Positions 1 through 7,644 of a DNA stretch of 26,092 bases are shown one piece after another (position 1 is the first letter of the stretch; every line of letters begins with the position of its first letter). Below the pieces are notes generated by a model. That model ran no database searches. It saw nothing but the letters and a program-made list of their open reading frames with translations, and was not told the DNA's origin. Source of the DNA: Methylomonas sp. (GTDB taxonomy: Bacteria; Pseudomonadota; Gammaproteobacteria; Methylococcales; Methylomonadaceae); the NCBI GenBank assembly GCA_026988195.1, contig JALSLS010000028.1:1-26092 (forward strand). The letters run 5' to 3'. The position numbers and the translations under genes were made by a program.

Positions 1-600
1 ATTTCAAGTCAACCTATATTATACTCTTTTAGGGATCATTTTGTTTGTTAATCAATAACTTATTTTAATATTTCAACTCCGAAACTTTAGTATGTAACAA
101 TCTGATGTCCATTTTGTTTTAAATTTTTCCAAAATTGTTGCCATCGCCCTTTGGCTGGCGCGCCATCCTCACTACATTTCACCTTAGGGCATCTATATCC
201 AAAGATTCACTCCACTCGGGCGAATTAATTAAGTGCCCCAGTACGTCCTGCGTCCGCCTCAACTCCGCACAAAAGCCGCTCCGTTAAGGCTACCTCACTG
301 ACTTGACGGCTTTTCGGGAAAAATTTTTTGCTTCTCTCGTGTGCTATCGCACACGTCGAACCGGCAAATTTCCCTGTGGCCTACTGTGGACTAAAAATCA
401 TCACTTCGCTATTGCTCCGTTTCCCTGATTTTCAGCGGTTGAACAAGAGCGCGTAAAGGTAAAACAACTACTTATACACGCTGAATAATTTATTATTTAC
501 TAGCTTTCTAACCTTCATTATTATAGTATTGGAAAGCAATGGAAACTTGGTGCTTGTAGATAACTTTAATAATTAGTTTCAGAAAATTATTGTGTACAGA
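1..600. other. Non-coding left flank with a GC-rich, inverted-repeat-bearing segment
   Basis: I see no intact gene here. Bases about 130-460 are clearly richer in G and C than the rest of the window and hold three perfect inverted repeats: AAAAGCCG at 271-278 with CGGCTTTT at 307-314; CGTGTGC at 338-344 with GCACACG at 349-355 around a 4-base loop; and AAAATCA at 394-400 with TGATTTT at 426-432. On the minus strand an ATG at 166-164 opens a 15-codon frame (MARQPKG...). A one-base shift would extend it as RWQQFWKNLKQNGHQ, faintly like the start of an IS66-type accessory protein, but this is too weak to call. The segment could be a decayed mobile-element end, a structured RNA or an intergenic repeat. 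Bases 460-600 are plain AT-rich spacer. Confidence 0.4.
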
Positions 601-619
601 GATAAAATTTTGTTATAAT
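590..619 (+). promoter_or_regulatory. Putative extended -10 sigma70 promoter for the EPS gene block
   Basis: TATAAT at 614-619 is a perfect -10 hexamer and is preceded by TG at 611-612, giving the extended -10 form TGTTATAAT. The -35 region is weak: TTGTGT at 590-595, spaced 18 bases, matches only the first three bases of the consensus well. It lies 56 bases upstream of the first glycosyltransferase start and is the best promoter match seen before that block. I found no JUMPstart/ops element of the GGCGGTAG type nearby, so RfaH control is not supported. Confidence 0.45.
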
Positions 620-674
620 TTCTTAAAATTCTATATAAATCAAATGGTTATTAAACACATCTGGATGTATTAAT

Positions 675-1553
675 ATGAAAATTTATCCTAAGGTCTCTAT
701 CGTGACCCCCTCTTTTAATCAGGGTGATTTTTTAAGACAAACTATTCAATGTGTTTTAGATCAAAATTACCCAAACCTTGAATTTATCATTATCGATGGT
801 GGTAGCACTGATAATACACTTGATGTCATTCATGAGTTTGCATCTAATATTTCTTACTGGGTCAGTGAGCCTGATGATGGTCAGTCACATGCAATCAACA
901 AAGGTTTTGCCAATGCTACTGGCGACATCCATTATTGGCTATGTTCGGATGACTTATTGGAAAAAGGTGCATTACAATATATTGTAGATCAATTGCAGAA
1001 CAAAGAAGGCCCTCAATGGCTAGTAGGTGCTGCGAATTTGATAACAAAAAAAGGCGTTATAAAAGGGGTTAGAACACCAGATATAATTAATGAAGACACT
1101 TTTTTGGGGTGGGCAAATAACTGGATTCCTACTCAATCAACATTTTGGAATAAAGAAATGTGGGAAGCGGCAGGTCCTTTTGACGAGGGTCTACATTATG
1201 TAATGGATTTAGCACTATGGGAAAAGATGTTTCGGGTTACCCCCCCGATTATTACAGATAAAGTTCTTGGTAGGTATCGATTCCATAATGAAGCCAAAAG
1301 TATTTCACATATGGATGAGTCAAAAATAGAAAGAACTGCTTACATCACAAAATTAATTGATAAAAAAATTCGGCTTTTTTTAAAACAAAACAACAACGAG
1401 GAAGTTGATAAATTTATTCATGATTATGGTAAGTTGCTTGAAGAAGCCAGTGACTATAAAGCCGCATTGGAGGAAGTTAATCACCACTGGTTTTTTGGAA
1501 AGCTAATGAATATCTGGCGATCTTTAGTTTACCCTCGTTTTGGGAAAATTTAA
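675..1553 (+). CDS. Family 2 glycosyltransferase (WfgS/WcaA-like)
   Basis: This is a 292-residue cytoplasmic GT-A fold glycosyltransferase that would add one sugar from a nucleotide-sugar donor to the growing lipid-linked repeat unit. Visible GT2 signatures are VSIVTPSFNQ at residues 7-16, the nucleotide-binding DGGSTD at 41-46, an acidic SDD at 91-93 in the position of the metal-binding DxD motif, and the acceptor-side block with TQSTFW and GPFDE followed by MDLALWEKM, typical of the WfgS-like branch. It has no membrane segment. It is the first gene of the collinear EPS block, about 56 bases after the extended -10 promoter. GGA at 663-665 is a modest ribosome-binding site for the ATG. Donor and acceptor sugars cannot be read from the sequence. 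Confidence 0.9.
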   Translation: MKIYPKVSIVTPSFNQGDFLRQTIQCVLDQNYPNLEFIIIDGGSTDNTLDVIHEFASNISYWVSEPDDGQSHAINKGFANATGDIHYWLCSDDLLEKGALQYIVDQLQNKEGPQWLVGAANLITKKGVIKGVRTPDIINEDTFLGWANNWIPTQSTFWNKEMWEAAGPFDEGLHYVMDLALWEKMFRVTPPIITDKVLGRYRFHNEAKSISHMDESKIERTAYITKLIDKKIRLFLKQNNNEEVDKFIHDYGKLLEEASDYKAALEEVNHHWFFGKLMNIWRSLVYPRFGKI

Positions 1554-1554
1554 A

Positions 1555-1593
1555 AGCTCTTCTGTATAATCAATTATTTAATAACTAAGAGCT
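1555..1593 (+). promoter_or_regulatory. Inverted repeat covering the ribosome-binding site of the UDP-xylose synthase gene
   Basis: AGCTCTT at 1555-1561 is perfectly complementary to AAGAGCT at 1587-1593, with a 25-base AT-rich loop. The right arm contains AAGAG (1587-1591), the best-spaced Shine-Dalgarno match for the ATG at 1600. If the hairpin forms in mRNA it would mask that site. It has no U-tract, so it is not a standard terminator. Its regulatory role is inference. Confidence 0.3.
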
Positions 1594-1599
1594 GGAGCT

Positions 1600-2550
1600 A
1601 TGATTAAATATAATAAAAAACAGGTTTTAGTGACTGGCGGAGCAGGGTTTCTTGGATCACATTTATGTGAGCGTCTGCTTAAAGAAGGGCATATAGTTAT
1701 CTGTGCAGATAACCTTTTTACCGGCTCAAAAGAAAACATCCACCACTTGATGGATGATCATAACTTTGAATTTCTGCGTCATGATATAACACTGCCTCTT
1801 TTTGTGGAGGTTGATGAAATATACAATTTAGCCTGTCCTGCATCACCAATACATTATCAGTTTGACCCTGTTCAAACAACAAAAACAAGTGTTCATGGCT
1901 CAATTAATATGCTTGGGCTAGCTAAACGAATTAAAGCAAAAATTTTTCAAGCTTCTACCAGTGAAGTTTATGGAGATCCAGAAGTTCACCCTCAAGAAGA
2001 GTCCTATTGGGGCAGAGTCAACCCAATAGGAGTAAGAGCCTGCTATGATGAAGGAAAAAGATGTGCTGAAACACTTTTTTTTGATTACAATCGGCAACAT
2101 AATGTAAATATTAAAGTTGCAAGAATATTTAATACCTATGGCCCTAGAATGAATGCTCATGACGGGCGTGTTGTATCCAATTTTATCGTTCAAGCTTTGA
2201 CAAACGAACCTATTACAATGTATGGCGAAGGTGAACAAACTAGATCCTTTTGTTACGTTGATGACCTAATAGAAGGCTTTATTCGATTAATGAATACTGA
2301 GGATGAATTTACGGGGCCTATGAATTTGGGGAATGAAAATGAACTTACTATAGGAGAACTTGCCAAGACAATAATTGATTTGACAGGCTCACGATCAAAA
2401 ATTATTAAGCATCCATTACCTCAAGATGACCCAACACAACGCAAACCAAATATTTCATTAGCTAGAAAGAAAATAAACTGGGAGGCCTCTATTCAACTAA
2501 AAGATGGCTTAATAAAAACCATTGATTATTTTGAAATGAAATTAAAATAA
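1600..2550 (+). CDS. uxs: UDP-glucuronate decarboxylase (UDP-xylose synthase)
   Basis: This 316-residue extended SDR enzyme uses bound NAD to oxidise UDP-glucuronate at C4, decarboxylate it and reduce the keto intermediate, giving UDP-xylose. The Rossmann glycine motif GGAGFLG is at residues 13-19 and the catalytic Tyr-x-x-x-Lys is Y149/K153. The stretch LACPASPIHYQ at 78-88 and the region STSEVYGDPEVHPQ are hallmarks of the UXS family rather than of plain 4-epimerases. Length matches bacterial single-domain UXS enzymes. It implies that xylose, or a sugar derived from it, is in the polymer. No UDP-glucose dehydrogenase to supply UDP-glucuronate is visible here, so that enzyme must be encoded elsewhere. 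It follows the first glycosyltransferase by 46 bases, in a spacer with an inverted repeat. Confidence 0.93.
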   Translation: MIKYNKKQVLVTGGAGFLGSHLCERLLKEGHIVICADNLFTGSKENIHHLMDDHNFEFLRHDITLPLFVEVDEIYNLACPASPIHYQFDPVQTTKTSVHGSINMLGLAKRIKAKIFQASTSEVYGDPEVHPQEESYWGRVNPIGVRACYDEGKRCAETLFFDYNRQHNVNIKVARIFNTYGPRMNAHDGRVVSNFIVQALTNEPITMYGEGEQTRSFCYVDDLIEGFIRLMNTEDEFTGPMNLGNENELTIGELAKTIIDLTGSRSKIIKHPLPQDDPTQRKPNISLARKKINWEASIQLKDGLIKTIDYFEMKLK

Positions 2551-2584
2551 AATATTTTATTCTATAAATCACACCTAATATGAT

Positions 2585-3607
2585 ATGGAAAATTTATCAG
2601 CTTCAATTGTTATACCAGCATATAACGCAGAAAAAACTATCGATTTATGTCTTGAGAGTTTAACTAGACAACAGGGGTTAAATACTTCCCTAGAAATTTT
2701 GATTGTCGATGATGGCTCGACTGACACTACTGTTCAACATATTGAAAAATTTCAACAAAAAAAATTACCTAACAATATATCAATCAGGTTTTTCTTGCAA
2801 AAAACAAACCAAGGCCCTGCTATGGCAAGAAATAGAGGGGCAAAAGAAGCACTTGGTGACGTGATTTTATTTACAGATTCAGATTGTGAAGTGGAAATTG
2901 ACTGGGTAAAACAAATGCTCGCCCCTTTTTCGTCAAAAGAAGTCAGTGGTGTTAAAGGTGCTTATAAAACTCGACAACCAGAGTTGATTGCGAAATTGTC
3001 TCAGGCTGAGTTTGATTCGCGTTACCAACTTTTGGCTAAACAAGAAAAAATAGATGTTTTATTTACTTATGCAGCCGCAATAAAAAAATCTGTATTTTGG
3101 CAGGTTGGTGGGTTTGATACTAGTTTCCCAAAAGCTGACAATGAAGATACAGATTTATCTTACAAAATAGCCAAAAACCATACCATTATTTTCAACCCAA
3201 AAGCAATTGTTTACCATCAGCACCCAGCAAGTCTAAAAGAATATTTAAAGAAAAAATTCTCTAGAGGTCACTGGAGAATGTATGTATACAAAAGATTTCC
3301 AGAAAAAGCAGTGAAAGATAGTTATACGCCTCAGAGCTTAAAGGTACAAATTGTACTTGCTTTTTTAATATCAATTACAGCTCTATTAACTCCATTTATC
3401 GAAAACACTTTTTATATCATATTAATTTTGACCTCGGTTTTTCTTATATCGACTGTTCCTTTTTTAAAACTAATTGGGTATAAAAACCTAAAGATGTTGC
3501 TATTCGCCCCCATCTTTATTTTCTTACGGGCTATAGTCATAGGAGCAGGAGCCGTGAGTGCATTACCTCATTTGATATTTGATAATAACTTCAATCCTAT
3601 AAAGTAA
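2585..3607 (+). CDS. Membrane-anchored family 2 glycosyltransferase
   Basis: This 340-residue protein has an N-terminal GT2 catalytic domain and a hydrophobic C-terminus. SIVIPAYNAE at residues 7-16 and VDDGSTD at 41-47 bind the nucleotide; DSD at 98-100 is the metal-binding motif; NEDTD around 186-190 supplies the probable catalytic base; SRGHW at 226-230 is the region corresponding to the Q/RxxRW motif of processive GT2 enzymes. Hydrophobic segments at about 253-292 and 303-327 would give two or three membrane helices that keep the enzyme at the inner membrane, next to its lipid-linked acceptor. It lies 34 bases after the UDP-xylose synthase. I see no good Shine-Dalgarno before the ATG. Donor unknown; a xylosyl transfer is possible by context only. 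Confidence 0.88.
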   Translation: MENLSASIVIPAYNAEKTIDLCLESLTRQQGLNTSLEILIVDDGSTDTTVQHIEKFQQKKLPNNISIRFFLQKTNQGPAMARNRGAKEALGDVILFTDSDCEVEIDWVKQMLAPFSSKEVSGVKGAYKTRQPELIAKLSQAEFDSRYQLLAKQEKIDVLFTYAAAIKKSVFWQVGGFDTSFPKADNEDTDLSYKIAKNHTIIFNPKAIVYHQHPASLKEYLKKKFSRGHWRMYVYKRFPEKAVKDSYTPQSLKVQIVLAFLISITALLTPFIENTFYIILILTSVFLISTVPFLKLIGYKNLKMLLFAPIFIFLRAIVIGAGAVSALPHLIFDNNFNPIK

Positions 3608-3631
3608 TTTAAGGGTATAAAGACTCTTTTG

Positions 3632-3656
3632 AAAAACGAATAGTTTTATTCTTTTT
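3632..3656 (+). terminator. Possible weak AT-rich rho-independent terminator
   Basis: GAATA at 3638-3642 pairs with TATTC at 3647-3651 around a 4-base loop and is followed at once by TTTTT (3652-3656). Five A residues before the stem can extend the pairing across a bulged C. It sits 31 bases after the second GT2 stop codon, in the 225-base gap before the CgeB-like gene. The stem is short and poor in G/C, so termination would be partial at best. Confidence 0.3.
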
Positions 3657-3669
3657 ATGTAGAGGGTAA

Positions 3670-3759
3670 GGTTATCTACTTGTCATTACTACCTTGGTCA
3701 GCTCTCAAGTCGAGTTCTTTATTTCATATCGGTATGACATAGTAAGATATTAGGTAACC
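3670..3759. repeat. Long imperfect inverted repeat upstream of the CgeB-like gene
   Basis: GGTTATCTA (3670-3678) pairs with TAGGTAACC (3751-3759) with one mismatch, and inside it TGTCAT (3681-3686) pairs perfectly with ATGACA (3734-3739). The pairs are nested in register, so the segment could fold as a long stem with an internal loop. It occupies the largest gap in the first half of the EPS block. It may be an mRNA leader structure or the remains of a small inverted-repeat element. I cannot identify it. Confidence 0.35.
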
Positions 3760-3832
3760 CAAATTTCTTACCACTTTATTATTTAGTAGAGCCTCTTTAA
3801 TATACCTTTATACTGTATTCCCTAAAAACTTT

Positions 3833-4987
3833 ATGAATATTATTTACTATAATGCACACCCCAAAGGTTTTGTATGGGAATGGCACCAGCCCCATACTAT
3901 AAGCGAATTGATTAGTGCAGGACACCAGGTAGAATACCTGAACCCAGTCTCAACTCTTGGCCGGTTAGGTACTGCTGCAGAATATTCTCAAATTTTATTA
4001 GATAAGATAAAACAACGTCCCCTATGTGATTTGTTTTTTGCTACGGCAACATATGATACTTTATTACCTGAAGTAGTCGATGAAATAAAAAAACTTGGGA
4101 TTCCAACTGTCAACTTATCATGTGATGAGTTATCTCATCCATTTAGAGTTAAAAAATTAGCTCCGCATTTTGATTTAAACTGGATACCCAATCCGGAAAG
4201 TGCTTCATTATTTGAATCATGGGGTGCAAATTGGATTGCCATGCCATGGGCCGCTAACCCAAATATATTTAAACCTGTCAAAGCCAAAGAAAAACTTACT
4301 GTTGGGTTTATTGGCACCTGTTACGGTGCCAGAGCTCGTAATCTAGCTATCTTAGCAAGAGAACAAATTCCAGTAGATGTCTATGGTAAATCACCTGAAA
4401 AACTTTATAGTGGCAATAAAATTAACAACCCCATTTTAACAGCTCTAGATAATTTCCCCGAATCAATTCAACGAACTATTTATAGCTTCAGCACACCTAC
4501 AACTCGACGTTGTTTACAAGGTGTTCTTAAGAGAGCATTGTTAGAATTATTTAACCCACCGATCGAAAAAACAATACAAAATAATGCACATTGTATAAAC
4601 TACCTTCCCAGCCCGCCTTTTGAAAAATTAGCTGAGTCATTCAATCGAATGGCTATAAGCCTAGGCTCTATTGAATTATCCAGCACCTATGTTCTAAAAA
4701 ATCCAGTTTATTTTATTCGCCTTCGTGAATTTGAAGTACCAATGAGTGGAGGTGTACACTTAACTTATAGGCACCCAAAGTTAATTGAGTATTTTAAAGA
4801 AGATAAAGAAATGCTTTTTTATCAAGATATAGAGGAAATGTTGGATAAAATAAATTTTTACCTTGCTCCAGAACGTGCTCACCTTCGTCAAACAATAAGA
4901 GAAAATGCACGAAATAGAGCATTATCAGAACATACATGGATGCACAGATTTAAACAAATCGGGACACGGTTGTCGCTTTCATTTTAA
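3833..4987 (+). CDS. CgeB-like glycosyltransferase (GT4-related)
   Basis: This is a 384-residue GT-B type protein. The C-terminal third has the pattern of the CgeB / Glyco_trans_1_2 family: RLREFEVPMSGG at about residues 296-307, then a conserved arrangement of LIEYFKEDKEMLFY (317-330), DIEEMLDKINFYL and a terminal SEHTWMHRF (365-373). The N-terminal half (MNIIYYNAHPKG) fits the matching Rossmann-like domain of these proteins. No membrane segment or signal peptide is seen. CgeB-family enzymes are found in surface-glycan and spore-coat glycan loci and are predicted sugar transferases. The substrate is unknown. The start ATG has no strong ribosome-binding site. It is preceded by a 225-base gap with a possible terminator and an inverted repeat, so it may begin a second transcript. 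Confidence 0.8.
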   Translation: MNIIYYNAHPKGFVWEWHQPHTISELISAGHQVEYLNPVSTLGRLGTAAEYSQILLDKIKQRPLCDLFFATATYDTLLPEVVDEIKKLGIPTVNLSCDELSHPFRVKKLAPHFDLNWIPNPESASLFESWGANWIAMPWAANPNIFKPVKAKEKLTVGFIGTCYGARARNLAILAREQIPVDVYGKSPEKLYSGNKINNPILTALDNFPESIQRTIYSFSTPTTRRCLQGVLKRALLELFNPPIEKTIQNNAHCINYLPSPPFEKLAESFNRMAISLGSIELSSTYVLKNPVYFIRLREFEVPMSGGVHLTYRHPKLIEYFKEDKEMLFYQDIEEMLDKINFYLAPERAHLRQTIRENARNRALSEHTWMHRFKQIGTRLSLSF

Positions 4988-5071
4988 TATAAATGATATA
5001 AACCATCACTGCTAATCCCTTTTTTATAATAAACTTCTTGTTCAACTAGTAGCTACACCAAAGAGTGAAAA

Positions 5072-6502
5072 ATGAAATGGTATTTGACTAAACCCTATCA
5101 ATATTATAGCGAACAGCTTAATAAGCAAAAGTTATCACTGGCTATATTTGGTGGAATATTAGCATTACTGGTTTTAAACTCACCTACATTGGCTGTTCTA
5201 TTCCCCTTTGCTATATTAATAGGACTTAGTTTATTTATTTTTCCTAAAGTGGCATATTGGGCAATCGTAATATCTATTCCGGTGGCGATTGAATTAATGA
5301 GTGGGTTAACGGTAACGACAACACTTGTGCCAATAGCATTATTATCTTTGGTTTTAAATACCAGTATTAGTCATTGTAATTGGCCAATATCTATTAGAAG
5401 TAAAGAAGAAATGTATAGTATGCTATTTTTCTTTTTTGTTGGAGTATCTTCATTACTAGCGGAAAATACAATTGACGCAATAAAAGCAACAATCGTTAGT
5501 GGCGTTTCTTTCATTATTTTTTTTACATCAGCAAGCCAGATTAAAGATGAACGAAGTTTAAAAGCTATCATGTGGGTATTAGTGATAATAGGACTGATAG
5601 AGGCTATTATTACTATTGCCCAAGTAAAAATCGGTTTTACCCTACCTGGAAAATGGCGACTAACCAATTTTGAAGATACCGATGTTTCTGAAGAATTTAG
5701 AGCTGATGGAACTACTGCGCATCCTATTTTATTAGCTCATTACCTACAATTTACAATTGTTATAACTGTTGGAATGTTTTTTTTACACCGTTCTGTTATA
5801 GTAAAAATATTATTATTTTTCGCAGGCCTGCTAATGGTGTTTGCTTGGTATTATGCTTTTTCTAGAACATCATTTATAGCAATGGCTATAACTCTTATAA
5901 CCGCTCTTTTTATCAGAAATAAACTTTGGCGGGTATTGATTTTTTGCTTTGCGGCATTGATTTTATTATTTTTAATTGTGTTTAAAATACAATCAATTAA
6001 TGATCTTTTGATTTTACTTGATCAATTAAGTATTTATAGTAGTTCAACTTCAAAGTTACAGATTAATTCCGGTCAAAATTCATATGGATTTCGGGTTGAA
6101 CAATTTTATGCTGCGTGGGGAGTGTTTATAGACAACCCCATTATTGGTGTTGGTTACGAGCAGACTCCTTTCGTCTATCTACCTTATCTTCCTTATTGGG
6201 CCACAAATTCATCTCACCCTGAAGTAATTCATAATATATTTTTTAAGGTATTATGTGAGCAAGGTATTCTAGGAGTTATTGTTTTTATTGGATTATGGAT
6301 TGCTGCTTTTAAATCTATAAAAAAAGCTTGGTCTGATGAAGTCTATGGTTATTATGCCAAAATAATATTTTTGGTCTTAATTGGACAACTTGTTATGGGG
6401 GCTATGAACCCAATGCTAAAAGAAATTTGGTTATCGTTGGGTATCTCTGCTGCAATTGGTAAATTGGTTTCTGCAAAAAACAAAGTATTATTGTCTATTT
6501 AA
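5072..6502 (+). CDS. Wzy / O-antigen-ligase family polysaccharide polymerase
   Basis: This 476-residue polytopic inner-membrane protein has about ten to twelve hydrophobic segments, for example at residues 22-58, 60-98, 115-130, 140-155, 163-187, 222-262, 266-305, 400-415 and 430-460. AFSRTSFIA at 262-270 matches the Ser-Arg-Ser/Thr motif of the family. A large hydrophilic loop at about 310-395 ends in the conserved His-Asn pair of VIHNIFFKVLCEQGILG (H387/N388), the core of the Wzy_C domain. These proteins join undecaprenyl-linked repeat units (polymerase) or ligate glycans to lipid A core. Lying within a locus with an initiating transferase, co-polymerase and exporter, polymerase is the better reading. 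It is 84 bases downstream of the CgeB-like gene, with a short AGAG ribosome-binding sequence. Confidence 0.88.
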   Translation: MKWYLTKPYQYYSEQLNKQKLSLAIFGGILALLVLNSPTLAVLFPFAILIGLSLFIFPKVAYWAIVISIPVAIELMSGLTVTTTLVPIALLSLVLNTSISHCNWPISIRSKEEMYSMLFFFFVGVSSLLAENTIDAIKATIVSGVSFIIFFTSASQIKDERSLKAIMWVLVIIGLIEAIITIAQVKIGFTLPGKWRLTNFEDTDVSEEFRADGTTAHPILLAHYLQFTIVITVGMFFLHRSVIVKILLFFAGLLMVFAWYYAFSRTSFIAMAITLITALFIRNKLWRVLIFCFAALILLFLIVFKIQSINDLLILLDQLSIYSSSTSKLQINSGQNSYGFRVEQFYAAWGVFIDNPIIGVGYEQTPFVYLPYLPYWATNSSHPEVIHNIFFKVLCEQGILGVIVFIGLWIAAFKSIKKAWSDEVYGYYAKIIFLVLIGQLVMGAMNPMLKEIWLSLGISAAIGKLVSAKNKVLLSI

Positions 6503-6599
6503 AGATGCAGTAAACATATAAATAATAAGGTATTTAAATTAATTATTGTATTGTATAAATAGATTTTTTTTATAATAATTTATAAGGTTGTTATTAAAT

Positions 6600-7601
6600 A
6601 TGAACTGGAAAAATAAAAAAGTATTAGTAACAGGTGGAGCGGGTCAAATTGGATCAAACCTCGTATTATCTTTACTAGAAAAAGGAGCCGTTGTCTCAGT
6701 CGTTGATAACCTCTGGAGAGGTCAAAAATCGAACCTTTATAAAGATGGGGTTCCCCTCATAGATATGGATAAAAAGTTTTATGAATTGGATCTTATGAAC
6801 TATGAAAACTGTCTGAAAGTAGTAGAAGGGCAGGATCTTATTTACCACCTTGCAGATGTAGTGGCAGGTATAAACTATGTTTTTGGAAATCAGTTTTCTT
6901 TATTTAATAGTAATTTATTGATTGATTCTAATATGCTTAAAGCTGCAGTTAGCAAGGGAATATCAGATTATATTTATGTAGGAACAGCCTGCAGTTATCC
7001 AGCGGATAAACAAAGTAAATTAAATCCTCCCCCATTTAAAGAACCTGATGTATATCCGGCAATGCCTGAATCATCATACGGGTGGAGTAAATTAATGGGG
7101 GAATATGCATGTGAATTGATACAACAAGAAAAGTTAATGAACATTGGTTTATTACGATTCCATAATGTTTACGGCCCTCATTGCGTGATGGATCCAGAAA
7201 AATCACAGGTTATCCCATCTCTCATTAGAAAAGCTATAAACTTTCCAAATGAAGAGTTTATCGTCTGGGGTACCGGGAATCAGCGCAGGGCATTTGTTTT
7301 TGTTGATGACATTATCTCTGCATTAGTATCGGTGGCAGAAAAAGGTATGAATCATGGAGCCATTCAAATTGGTCCGAGTTTCAGTACTTCAATCGCTGAA
7401 ATTGCTCAAACAGTAATAGATATATCAGGAAAAAACATACCGTTAAGGTTTGATGTCACAAAACCTGAAGGAGATATGGATAGAGCGGCAGATTGGACAA
7501 AAGCAAAAGAAATCTTAGCTTGGTCTCCTGAAATTTCGATAGAGAAAGGGGTTGAAATTACATATCAATGGTGCGATCAGTATTTGTCTGATAATAACTA
7601 A
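6600..7601 (+). CDS. NAD-dependent sugar epimerase resembling GDP-mannose 3,5-epimerase
   Basis: This extended SDR enzyme has 333 residues from the ATG at 6600. A TTG at 6588 is in frame four codons earlier, but AAGG (6584-6587) touches it, whereas the ATG has that site 12 bases upstream, so I prefer the ATG. The Rossmann motif is GGAGQIGS near residues 13-20, and the catalytic Tyr/Lys lie in SSYGWSKLMGE (Y160, K164). Several blocks recall GDP-mannose 3,5-epimerase: YHLADVVAG, GTACSYPADKQ with a cysteine (C131) at the epimerase acid/base position, RFHNVYGPH, and a lysine (K201) near the second acid/base position. The product would be a GDP- or UDP-sugar epimer feeding the polymer. Exact substrate is inferred only; a 4-epimerase is the alternative. 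Confidence 0.82.
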   Translation: MNWKNKKVLVTGGAGQIGSNLVLSLLEKGAVVSVVDNLWRGQKSNLYKDGVPLIDMDKKFYELDLMNYENCLKVVEGQDLIYHLADVVAGINYVFGNQFSLFNSNLLIDSNMLKAAVSKGISDYIYVGTACSYPADKQSKLNPPPFKEPDVYPAMPESSYGWSKLMGEYACELIQQEKLMNIGLLRFHNVYGPHCVMDPEKSQVIPSLIRKAINFPNEEFIVWGTGNQRRAFVFVDDIISALVSVAEKGMNHGAIQIGPSFSTSIAEIAQTVIDISGKNIPLRFDVTKPEGDMDRAADWTKAKEILAWSPEISIEKGVEITYQWCDQYLSDNN

Positions 7602-7644
7602 AATAATGAAAACAAGTCATTAACTAAATTATTAATAGGACAAT

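Noticed and set aside
86..166. Minus-strand MARQPKG... frame resembling an IS66 accessory protein
   Set aside because: It needs a frameshift and the similarity covers under 25 residues without diagnostic motifs. It is mentioned only as a hint.
271..435. Inverted repeats at the left edge considered as a CRISPR array or group II intron end
   Set aside because: There are no regularly spaced direct repeats, and no domain V-like sequence or reverse-transcriptase frame is present.
611..674. Possible RfaH/JUMPstart control of the EPS operon
   Set aside because: No GGCGGTAG-type ops sequence or JUMPstart-like block is seen in the upstream region.
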